64,000 nt of DNA. It comes from Pseudomonadota bacterium (lineage in GTDB: Bacteria; Desulfobacterota; Binatia; UBA9968). A program made the translations under genes and the position numbers. Where the stretch lies: contig JAJPJQ010000045.1 of NCBI GenBank assembly GCA_021324155.1, positions 1-64,000 of the forward strand. Direction: 5' to 3'. Below are positions 40,578 through 47,919 of the stretch, piece after piece (the first letter of the stretch is position 1; each line of letters starts with the position of its first letter). Below the pieces are notes generated by a model. That model was not told the DNA's origin. It made no database searches and saw only the letters and a program-made list of their open reading frames with translations.

Positions 40578-41669
40578 TTGGCGACCGTCACGCTCAGAGA
40601 ATTGACGAAAAAATTCGGCGCAGCAGCGGCCGTCGACCGCCTCGACCTGGACATCGGCGACGGCGAGTTCGTGTCGCTGCTCGGGCCGTCCGGCTGCGGC
40701 AAGACGACGACGCTGAGGCTCCTGGCCGGATTTCTCCAGCCCGACGGCGGCGAGATCCGCGTCGGGCAGAAAGTCGTCTCCTCCCCTGCCGTCCTGATCC
40801 CACCCGAGCGGCGCAACATGTCGATGATTTTCCAGAGCTATGCCGTCTGGCCGCACATGACGGTTTTTCAAAACGTCGCGTACGGCCTTAAGCTCAAAAA
40901 ACTCGACGGCGGCGAGATCGCGAAGAAGGTCGAGCGCATGCTCCGCCTGGTGCACCTGGACCCGCTCGCCGGGCGCTATCCCGGCGAGCTTTCCGGCGGC
41001 CAGCAGCAGCGCGTCGCGCTCGCGCGCGCGCTCGTCGTCGAGCCGGAGATCCTGTTGCTGGATGAGCCGCTCAGCAACCTCGACGCGAATCTCCGCGAGG
41101 AGATGCGCTTCGAGATCCGTCGACTGCACGAGGAATTTCGCATCACGACCGTCTACGTAACGCACGATCAGGCGGAGGCGATGGTGACCTCCGACCGCAT
41201 CGCGGTCATGCATCAGGGCCGCATCGTGCAGCTCGGCTCGCCCGAGGAGATTTTCGACCGGCCGAAGACGCGCTTCGTCGCCGAATTCATCGGCAAGACG
41301 AATATTCTGCGCGGGATGCTGGAAAGCGGCCGGTCGGTCGCATTGGGCGACGGCCTCAAGCTCCGCGTGCTCGCCGGCGACGGTTTAGCGCCCGGCAAGG
41401 AAGTCTTCGTCTGCATCCGCCCGCACAGTTTGCGTCTGACGCCCAGCGCCGCGGAAGCCGAGGCCGGCCGCGGTAAAGGGATGAACCTCTTCCAAGGCGT
41501 CATTCAGCGTCGCGTCTACTTCGGCGACGCCAATGATTATATCGTCGAGCTTCCCGCGCAGCGCTTGAACCTGCGCGTCGTCGCGCCGCCGACACAGAAG
41601 TACGAAGCGGGACAGAAAGTCTTCGCGCTCGCCGATCCCGAACAGTGCGTGCTCGTCGGAGAAGAATAA
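40578..41669 (+). CDS. ABC transporter ATP-binding protein (FbpC/PotA-like)
   Basis: A 363-residue ATPase beginning at TTG 40578, one base after the permease stop, with AGAGGA upstream. GPSGCGKTTTLRLLAG is the Walker A motif, LSGGQQQRVALARAL the signature, LLLDEP the Walker B motif and THDQAEAM the switch His region. The C-terminal TOBE-type domain (about 285-363) is present, as in FbpC, PotA and MalK. It energises the transporter formed with the two preceding genes. Confidence 0.92.
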   Translation: MATVTLRELTKKFGAAAAVDRLDLDIGDGEFVSLLGPSGCGKTTTLRLLAGFLQPDGGEIRVGQKVVSSPAVLIPPERRNMSMIFQSYAVWPHMTVFQNVAYGLKLKKLDGGEIAKKVERMLRLVHLDPLAGRYPGELSGGQQQRVALARALVVEPEILLLDEPLSNLDANLREEMRFEIRRLHEEFRITTVYVTHDQAEAMVTSDRIAVMHQGRIVQLGSPEEIFDRPKTRFVAEFIGKTNILRGMLESGRSVALGDGLKLRVLAGDGLAPGKEVFVCIRPHSLRLTPSAAEAEAGRGKGMNLFQGVIQRRVYFGDANDYIVELPAQRLNLRVVAPPTQKYEAGQKVFALADPEQCVLVGEE

Positions 41670-41673
41670 TCTC

Positions 41674-41736
41674 GTTTCTCGTTCCAGTTCCGGAGCATTC
41701 GATCGAATTACCGTGAAACCCTGAAACTTGAAACTA
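41674..41736. repeat. GTTTCAAGTTTCAGG-type repeat (locus 4)
   Basis: Between the converging ATPase and CPBP genes are CGTTTCTCGTTCCAGTTCC on the left and GTGAAACCCTGAAACTTGAA on the right, loosely inverted. On the minus strand the right part begins with the TAG stop of the CPBP gene (TAGTTTCAAGTTTCAGGG). A short CGATCGAATT palindromic core lies between. It is the same phrase family as at 4.2 and 61.7 kb. Confidence 0.6.
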
Positions 41737-42606
41737 TTTTCGCTTCGTAGCGAAATGAACGACTACGCCGACTAGCAATATCCCTACCCACGTCGCGACC
41801 CCGCTCACGAGCTTCGGCTTGGCGCCGAACACCCAGCCGAGGCCTTCGCGGGTGAAATCGCCGTAGAGCGGCATCGTCTTGATCGCGAACACCCAGCCGG
41901 CGTGAAGACCGATCGACAGGTAAAGCGAGCCACTGCGCAAGAGCGCGTAGCTCAGTACAAGACCTATGATGAAGAGGCCGATCAGGCCCGGAATCGTCGT
42001 CGCCGTATCGAGATACGGCGCCAGGCACAGAACGAGAAAGCGAAACCCCGCGAACGGATCGAGGCCGCCGGACATGAAATTCTCCGGCGCTTTGAAAAAA
42101 TGCGACGCGGCGTAAACCAGATTCGCGCCGATGAACGCCGCGACGGCGCCGTAATCTTCCATCAGTCCTTTGAAGAGAATGCCGCGAAAAAAAATCTCCT
42201 CGAGAAATCCCACCAGAAGCGCCGTAATCAGCGCTTTCGATGACGCGCGCACGATCGCGTAAAGCGGATCGGATAATCCGGGCGCGAGCGCGCCCGCGAA
42301 GTACATGACGACTGCGAGCAGCGCGATCGAGGCAACCGCGAGCATGAAGCCGTAGAAAAAGTTCAGCCGGTCTTTTCCGGCGAGTCCGGCCTCGCGCAGC
42401 AATCGAGGGTGCAGGAGCGAAGGCGAGGCGAGCAAAAGGGCGACGCCGGTAAAGATAAAGATTCCCGAGAATATCTGATCGAAACCCGCGCCATGCCGCC
42501 GCGACGCGGCGTAAGCGTTCCATAATTGAAAAATCCACGGGCTGAAAATCGCCGCGGTGGCGAGCGCGATGAGCACGAAGAGAAGAAGTTTCTTGTAAGG
42601 CTTCAC
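41734..42606 (-). CDS. CPBP (CAAX/Abi) family intramembrane metalloprotease
   Basis: About 290 residues with eight or so helices. The family motifs are FLEEIFFRGIL (EExxxR), ASHFF and the final HAGWVFAIK. CPBP proteins are glutamic-type intramembrane endopeptidases used for prenyl-protein processing, bacteriocin self-immunity or membrane signalling. I prefer GTG 42606 (VKPYKKLLLF) because the ATG at 42654 would overlap the divergent SDR start. The target is unknown. Confidence 0.8.
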   Translation of the reverse strand: MKPYKKLLLFVLIALATAAIFSPWIFQLWNAYAASRRHGAGFDQIFSGIFIFTGVALLLASPSLLHPRLLREAGLAGKDRLNFFYGFMLAVASIALLAVVMYFAGALAPGLSDPLYAIVRASSKALITALLVGFLEEIFFRGILFKGLMEDYGAVAAFIGANLVYAASHFFKAPENFMSGGLDPFAGFRFLVLCLAPYLDTATTIPGLIGLFIIGLVLSYALLRSGSLYLSIGLHAGWVFAIKTMPLYGDFTREGLGWVFGAKPKLVSGVATWVGILLVGVVVHFATKRK

Positions 42607-42647
42607 CCTGACGAATCCATCGACGACTATGTTATAGTCGAAGGTGA

Positions 42648-43385
42648 ATGGCAAACAAAGCGGCGGGAAAGCTCTCCGGCAAAGTCGCGCTGATCACCGG
42701 CGCGAGCCGCGGCATCGGCAAGGCGGTCGCGCGGGCGTACGCGAGAGAGGGCGCCAAAGTATTTATCTGCGCGCGCGGCGAGGCGGAGCTCGAGCGCGCC
42801 GCGGCGGAAATCCGCGCGGCCGGCGGCGACGCCGCCTTTTCCGCCGCCGACCTCGCGCGCGACGGCGCCGCCGAGCGGATCGTCCGCGAAGTCGAGCGGC
42901 GCTACGGAGCGCCCGACGTGCTCGTCAATAATGCCGGTATCCTTGGCCCGCGCGCGCCGATCGTGACGTATCCCGTCGACGCGTGGGAAGAGGTCATGCA
43001 GATCAACCTCAATTCCGTCTTCGTCTTGACGCAGGCGACGCTGCGCCTGATGACGGCGCGGCGCGCGGGCTCGATCATCAACGTCTCCTCCGGCGTGGGA
43101 AGAGCCGGCAAGGCGCGCTGGGGCGCCTATGCGGTGTCGAAGTTCGCCATCGAAGGCTTCACGCAGGTAATGGCCGACGAGCTGAAAGACTGGAACATCC
43201 GCGCGAACGCGGTCAATCCCGGCGGCACGCGCACGAGGATGCGCGCCGAAGCTTACCCCGAGGAAAACGCCGAGACGCTGCCGACGCCCGATGAGATCAC
43301 TCCGGTTTTTATCTATCTGGCGTCGGACGAATCGACGTCGGTTACCGGCCAGTCGCTCGACGCGCGCGATTGGCTTAAAAAGTAA
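42648..43385 (+). CDS. Short-chain dehydrogenase/reductase
   Basis: A 245-residue classical SDR. The cofactor loop is TGASRGIGKAV (about 18-28). NNAG is at about 90, and the catalytic Ser, Tyr and Lys lie in NVSSGVGRAGKARWGAYAVSK. The substrate segment NPGGTRTRMR follows. The Arg after the Gly-rich loop and the Arg at FICARGEAEL suggest NADP preference. AAGGTG lies before the ATG. Such enzymes often act as 3-oxoacyl reductases, but the substrate cannot be told. Confidence 0.88.
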   Translation: MANKAAGKLSGKVALITGASRGIGKAVARAYAREGAKVFICARGEAELERAAAEIRAAGGDAAFSAADLARDGAAERIVREVERRYGAPDVLVNNAGILGPRAPIVTYPVDAWEEVMQINLNSVFVLTQATLRLMTARRAGSIINVSSGVGRAGKARWGAYAVSKFAIEGFTQVMADELKDWNIRANAVNPGGTRTRMRAEAYPEENAETLPTPDEITPVFIYLASDESTSVTGQSLDARDWLKK

Positions 43386-43392
43386 TCCGCGA

Positions 43393-43451
43393 CCCGTCCC
43401 GATTGACCCCTCGCCAGCTTTCTTATAAATAGCCAGCCATAACGGGACGGG
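43393..43451. promoter_or_regulatory. Promoter flanked by GC-rich inverted repeat
   Basis: TTGACC (43403) and a TATAAAT region (43424) lie 15-17 bases apart and would drive the next solute-binding gene. They are enclosed by perfect nine-base arms, CCCGTCCCG (43393-43401) and CGGGACGGG (43443-43451), the second lying just before the ATG. This could be a repressor site, or a hairpin hiding the ribosome site. Confidence 0.5.
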
Positions 43452-43460
43452 CCTACGACT

Positions 43461-44453
43461 ATGAAACTCAAACTATTATCCTGCGCGCTGCTCGCTTTTC
43501 TCCTGTCGCTCTCCGCGGCTCAAGGCCAGGAGGCGAAGAAGATCAAGATCGGCTATCCCGCGATCGCCTCGAACCAGATCCACATCTGGGTCGCCAAGGA
43601 CGCCGGTTTGTTCAAACATTACGGACTCGATCCCGAGCTGGTATTCTTCCGCGGCGGCCAGCTCGCGACTCAGGCTCTGGTCGCGGGCGATCCGCCGATC
43701 GTCAACATCGGCACCGTCGTGCAGGCGGGACTCCAGGGACATGACCTCGTGTTGATCGCCTCGTCGGAAAACGCTTACGCGTATTCGGTCGTCGCGAAAC
43801 CGACGACGCTTTCGAAGCTCGAGCAGTTGAAAGGCAAAAAGCTCGGCGTCAGCGGCTTCGGCTCGGCGTCGCACAACGCGGCGCTCATACTGCTGCGGCG
43901 CCTCAACCTGGAGCCGAACAAGGACGTCGCGATCGTCGTCGCCGGCGGCACCGCCGAACGGCTGGCGGCGATCGATGCCGGCCGCATCGATGCGACCTTG
44001 TTGACGCCGTCGGAGATTCCGCGCGCGAGAAAACAGGGCATGGTGGAAGTTTACGATATGATGGATCTCGGACTCGAGATCCAGGGGAACGGCTTCGCGA
44101 CAACGCGAGCATACATCAAGGCGCAGCGCGACATCGTTAAGTCGGCGCTCAAAGGCTATGTCGAGGCAATCTATTTCATCCACAGCCGGCCGCCGGAGGC
44201 CAAAAAGATCATCGCCAGATACTTACGGACCAGCGACGCCGACGTACTCGACGCGACCGTCGGCTGGTTCAACAAGCGGGTGCCGAAAAAGCCTTATCCA
44301 ACGCTCAAGGGAATTCAGTTTCTGCTCGATGAGTTCTCCGTCCAGTTCCCGCAGGCGAAAACCGCCAAACCCGAGCAGTTCGTCGACCTGAGTCTGCTGC
44401 AGGATTTGGAAAAAGAGGGTTTCTTCAACGAGATGGCGAAGCGCTATCCGTAA
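43461..44453 (+). CDS. ABC transporter solute-binding protein, NMT1/SsuA-like
   Basis: A 330-residue exported binding protein with a signal peptide (about 1-22, ending SAAQG). HIWVAKDAGLFKHYGLDPEL and the GKKLGVSGFGSASHN hinge mark the NMT1-like family. The C-terminal helices resemble those of the binding protein at 12.4 kb (similar PYPT and LLEF-like segments), so the two are paralogues. No membrane partner adjoins it; the ligand is unknown. Confidence 0.82.
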   Translation: MKLKLLSCALLAFLLSLSAAQGQEAKKIKIGYPAIASNQIHIWVAKDAGLFKHYGLDPELVFFRGGQLATQALVAGDPPIVNIGTVVQAGLQGHDLVLIASSENAYAYSVVAKPTTLSKLEQLKGKKLGVSGFGSASHNAALILLRRLNLEPNKDVAIVVAGGTAERLAAIDAGRIDATLLTPSEIPRARKQGMVEVYDMMDLGLEIQGNGFATTRAYIKAQRDIVKSALKGYVEAIYFIHSRPPEAKKIIARYLRTSDADVLDATVGWFNKRVPKKPYPTLKGIQFLLDEFSVQFPQAKTAKPEQFVDLSLLQDLEKEGFFNEMAKRYP

Positions 44454-44456
44454 GCC

Positions 44457-45053
44457 TCACGGCTTGAATCCGCCGATCACGGAGCGCGTTTCGCCCTGCC
44501 AGAAACACTTCACGCGCTCGAAGCCGGCGCGTTCGAGAAAGCCGAGCTGATCCTCCAGCGTCGGCCGCATACGGTCGAAGTTGAGAAAACAACCGCCGGA
44601 TTTCAGCAGCGGGAGGATATCGGCGTAGATTCTCTGAATCGTCTTCGTGTCCCGGACATTGTGGATCGCGATCGACGAGACCGCGGCATCGAATCGATCG
44701 GGAACCTTCCGGGTCCAGCCCGGCTTGCTGAAGTCGGCAAGAATGTAACCGAAGCGGCCGGCAAACGGCTTCATGCGCTCGCCGCCCAGATCCGCCATCG
44801 CCTCCGAGCCGTCTTGGCAGACTGCGCTCGCGTTGGGAAAACGCGCGAGAAGATACATGGCGAGCCCGCCGTAGCCCGCTCCGACGTCGAGGATTTTGAT
44901 TGCGGCCTCTTTCTTGTACGGCAGCGCCGCAGCGAGGGCCGCGAACGCCTCCTGCCGGTCGGGCTCTCTCCCCTTCTGCCGCTCCGCCCAATCCGCGACG
45001 TAATCTTTCGAATCCCAGTCGTGATGGTGCCATGGGTCGGCAATCTTTGCCAT
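44457..45053 (-). CDS. Class I SAM-dependent methyltransferase
   Basis: A 198-residue Rossmann methyltransferase. Motif I is ILDVGAGYGGLAMYLL (about 53-68), motif II is near CQDGSEAM and the IAIHNV segment occupies the position of motif IV. The N-terminus is His/Asp-rich (WHHHDWDSKDYV), which is unusual and may bind metal. AAGGAG lies before ATG 45053; the longer frame is excluded. It converges on the solute-binding gene, three bases away. The substrate is unknown. Confidence 0.82.
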   Translation of the reverse strand: MAKIADPWHHHDWDSKDYVADWAERQKGREPDRQEAFAALAAALPYKKEAAIKILDVGAGYGGLAMYLLARFPNASAVCQDGSEAMADLGGERMKPFAGRFGYILADFSKPGWTRKVPDRFDAAVSSIAIHNVRDTKTIQRIYADILPLLKSGGCFLNFDRMRPTLEDQLGFLERAGFERVKCFWQGETRSVIGGFKP

Positions 45054-45193
45054 GCGCGATCTCCTTGAATAACTATTGATCCGTAGTGATTTGATGATAG
45101 ATATCATCCCGTGCTATGAGCGCAACCGTGAGGCGAACATGATGAAGACCCGCATGTTTTCTTTGACGGCGAGATCTACGCATTGAGATAGCC

Positions 45194-46144
45194 ATGGCGC
45201 TAAAACTCAGAATGACCTGCGGGCCTTACGATCGCGCGCGCGCGTTGATCGACGGCGCGGTCAAGCCCGAGGGCATCGACCTCGACATCACCGTAGCAAA
45301 AGACCCGGGACGCCCGCGCGTCGTCCTCCAGGGCGGCTATGACGTCGCCGAGTTCTACAGCGGGCTTTACATCGCGGACCTCGCCTACAAGACCTTCGGC
45401 TATACGGCGATCCCGATCTTCGTCAAGCGGATGTTCCGCCATTCGTATATTTATGTGAACAAGCGCGCCGGCATCCGCGCGGCGAAAGACTTGAACGGCA
45501 AACGCGTCGGCATCCAGACGTGGTTCACGACGACGGCGCTGTGGGCGCGCGGCATCCTTGCCGACGAGTTCGGCGTCGACTTGAGCTCGATCACCTGGGT
45601 CGCCGCGCGGTGGGAGGGCATCGGCAATTGGAAAGCGCCGTCCTGGGTCAAGCTCGAGATCGCGCCGGAAGGCGTGAAGCAGCGCGATCTGCTCGCGTCG
45701 GGTCAGGTCGATGCCGGCATCACCACCGAAACCTGGGCGCCCGACGATCCCGATATCGACTTTCTTTTCCCCAACCACGCCGAGCTCGAGCGCGATTACT
45801 ATAAGCGCACGGGATTTTTCCCCATCATGCACACGCTCTTGATCAAGACCGCCGTGCTGGAAAAAGACCCGTGGGTTGCGATGAGCCTCTACAACGCATG
45901 GCAGGAGTCCAAGCAGCGCTGCTACGAATGGCTCGAATGGCAGCGCGTGCATCAGACCGCGCTCTGGTACCGCGCGCTGTGGGAGGAAGAGCGCGCCGCG
46001 GGCGGACCCGACTTTTACCGTTGGGGCTTTCGCGATACATGCGCCGAGGTCGATAAAATCCTCGAATACTGCCATCGCGACGGCATGACGCCGCGGCGGA
46101 TCAAGCCCGAGGAGATGTTTCACCCGAGCACGCTCGATACGTAA
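45194..46144 (+). CDS. 4,5-dihydroxyphthalate decarboxylase-like / binding-protein fold protein
   Basis: A 316-residue protein without a signal peptide whose fold is that of a solute-binding protein. It resembles the family named for 4,5-dihydroxyphthalate decarboxylase: RMTCGPYDRARALIDG, VAEFYSGLYIADLAYK, RHSYIYVNKRAGIRAAKDLNGKRVG (positions about 75-99) and a C-terminal YCHRDGMTPRRIKPEEMFHP. Members may be decarboxylases or cytosolic sensors. It is followed by the selenocysteine peroxiredoxin after six bases, so the two are probably cotranscribed. Confidence 0.7.
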   Translation: MALKLRMTCGPYDRARALIDGAVKPEGIDLDITVAKDPGRPRVVLQGGYDVAEFYSGLYIADLAYKTFGYTAIPIFVKRMFRHSYIYVNKRAGIRAAKDLNGKRVGIQTWFTTTALWARGILADEFGVDLSSITWVAARWEGIGNWKAPSWVKLEIAPEGVKQRDLLASGQVDAGITTETWAPDDPDIDFLFPNHAELERDYYKRTGFFPIMHTLLIKTAVLEKDPWVAMSLYNAWQESKQRCYEWLEWQRVHQTALWYRALWEEERAAGGPDFYRWGFRDTCAEVDKILEYCHRDGMTPRRIKPEEMFHPSTLDT

Positions 46145-46150
46145 GGAACG

Positions 46151-46654
46151 ATGATGAACCAAGCGATCGGCAAAAAATTCCCCGATTTCGAGATGACGGC
46201 CGACGACGGCCAAAAGGTGAAGTTATCGGCGATCGCCGCCAATTTTCCGCTGCTGCTGATTTTCTACCGCGGTTACTGGTGACCGAAATGCCAGGTGCAG
46301 TTGCGCCTGCTGACGGAATTTCAAAAAGAGCTCGCGGTGAATTACTGCAAGCTCGCGGTCGTGAGCGTCGACCCGCCGGAAGTGAGCGCCGCCTTCAAGA
46401 CCGGCATGGGCGCAGAATTCCCCTTCCTGAGCGATCACGACCGCGCCGTCGTCAAAGCGCTCGACATGACCGAGACCTCGAAGTCGCGCGGCGTGACGGC
46501 GATTCCCTACGGCTTTTCGCTTATGCCCGACCTCACCGTGCACAACATCTACTGCGGCTATTGGTACGTCGGCCGGCCAACCGTCGAAGAGCTGCGCCAG
46601 GACCTCCGCGCGATTATGAAGAAATGCCGGTCGGATTTCGATCCGCAGGCGTGA
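46151..46654 (+). CDS. Selenocysteine-containing peroxiredoxin-like protein (UxxC)
   Basis: A 167-residue thioredoxin-fold protein of the AhpC/TSA group, readable as one frame only if TGA 46280-46282 is decoded. The reading is LLLIFYRGYW, then TGA as residue 44, then PKCQVQLRLL. Homologues have FYRGxWCPxC, so the TGA is exactly at the first, peroxidatic Cys, and the second Cys remains. A hairpin follows the TGA (46292-46309). The body continues normally (VVSVDPPEVSAAF, LSDHDRAV, IPYGFSLMPD) to a TGA stop. It would reduce peroxides. Alternatives are a nonsense mutation or sequencing error, but the position and the second case at 51.1 kb argue for selenocysteine. Confidence 0.85.
46280..46316 (+). 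promoter_or_regulatory. Candidate bacterial SECIS element (peroxiredoxin)
   Basis: After the UGA, CAGGUGC (46292-46298) pairs with GCGCCUG (46303-46309) around an AGUU loop, seven pairs with one G-U. An outer CCG/CGG pair (46283-46285 with 46314-46316) closes it. The loop starts 17 bases after the UGA. This is the size and place of SelB-binding SECIS hairpins. Confidence 0.7.
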
Positions 46655-46797
46655 CGCGGCCCACGACACCGCATTGACCCGCGCCCGGCGCATTCCGCGA
46701 TTCCTTAACACTCCTCGGGTAAAGACCCTACGTCTTTTTACATCCGTGGGGCAAAAGCCCCCGTTGACTTAAGAACGTCCGCGCCTGAAGTTGTAGC

Positions 46798-47898
46798 ATG
46801 GACGTCTGGCACGGCGGCCGCGACGCGGCGTTACCGGGGCCCGAGGTATCGCCGTTCGACCGGCATCCACGCCTCGCCGTCGCAGGTATTTTGATCGTGT
46901 CCTTCGCGATTCTGGCACTGGTCGCCGAGGCGGGGCTTCGGTTTCTCGTCAATTATCGCATTGATTATTACACCTACGTCACCACCTCGAACTCGACACA
47001 CGTCTACCCGTACGGCGAGATGCACATCAATTCGTTCGGGTACCCGGATGTCGAATGGAACTTATCCGACAAGCGTCCGCGCATCGGCGTCATCGGCGAT
47101 TCCGTTACGGCCGGGGTCGGCGCCGGCGCGGGCTATCGCTATACGGATATTCTCGGCCAGCGATTTCCCGACCGCGTCTTCTTCAACTTCGCCGGCGTTG
47201 GCGCCGATGGCATCAGCGGCGATGCAGTCATCCAAGACATCCTCGCGCATGTACATCGCTTCGGCCTGAAGAAAATCGTGTATGGAATGAATCTCAACGA
47301 CATCCTGCCGACGGCCGCAGGGCGCGACGCCGTGCAGGAAAGCGCTCCGATCAAGACGCTCGATTACGTGCGTTCTTATTTCGACGGCTTACGAGGGCGC
47401 TCCTATCTTTACAATGCGCTGCGCACGCAGGCGAAATTTGCGCTCCTTCGTTTGGGCTATGAGGTGCATGGCATGGAGGCTTTCGAACTCATGCCCGTGA
47501 AAAACGAAAGCGCCATCCACGACACCGCAACGCGCATCAACAAGCTGGCCCGCGCGCTGCGCGAGCAAGGTGTCGGCTTTTGCACAGTCATCTTTCCTTA
47601 CGAGATGCAGATTTCTTCCGAAGCATCGCGCATCTACAGGGCTCAGGGGATCAAATGGGAGCCGGCTTTCGATGCCGGGCTGACGCAGCAAACGCTGCTT
47701 TCGTATTTCGACGGCTCATTTAGAACAGTGAACGGTCTCAAGGCGTTTCGCGAGACCGCGAATCGCTCCGCCAGGGTGGGTGAATACTTCGTCTACAATC
47801 TCGGTGACAAGCTCGACTGGAACCACCCGAACCGCGCCGGGCACCGAGTAATTGCGGAGTATCTAGCGAGCCAGGCGACCGATTGCGTGACGCCTTGA
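46798..47898 (+). CDS. SGNH/GDSL-type hydrolase, membrane anchored
   Basis: A 366-residue protein with one N-terminal transmembrane segment (about 25-45) and an extracytoplasmic SGNH domain. Block I is GDSVTAGVG with the nucleophilic Ser. The block III Asn is in GMNLND. The catalytic Asp-His pair is in DWNHPNRAGH near the C-terminus. Such proteins are esterases or acetyltransferase-like enzymes acting on polysaccharides or lipids. It sits 21 bases before the carbamoyltransferase and so probably acts in the same pathway, possibly removing or adding an acyl group. Confidence 0.82.
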   Translation: MDVWHGGRDAALPGPEVSPFDRHPRLAVAGILIVSFAILALVAEAGLRFLVNYRIDYYTYVTTSNSTHVYPYGEMHINSFGYPDVEWNLSDKRPRIGVIGDSVTAGVGAGAGYRYTDILGQRFPDRVFFNFAGVGADGISGDAVIQDILAHVHRFGLKKIVYGMNLNDILPTAAGRDAVQESAPIKTLDYVRSYFDGLRGRSYLYNALRTQAKFALLRLGYEVHGMEAFELMPVKNESAIHDTATRINKLARALREQGVGFCTVIFPYEMQISSEASRIYRAQGIKWEPAFDAGLTQQTLLSYFDGSFRTVNGLKAFRETANRSARVGEYFVYNLGDKLDWNHPNRAGHRVIAEYLASQATDCVTP

Positions 47899-47919
47899 GG
47901 ATTTCGAGGCCGAAGGATT

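Noticed and set aside
45005-45025. TTCGAATCCC resembling a tRNA T-loop
   Set aside because: No acceptor, anticodon or D stem can be formed around it, and it lies inside the methyltransferase gene.
46700-46797. Possible riboswitch (two hairpins, GGGTAAAGACCC and GGGGCAAAAGCCCC) before the SGNH gene
   Set aside because: The hairpins lack the conserved bases of c-di-GMP, fluoride or other known classes. They may be leader structure or the end of the peroxiredoxin transcript.
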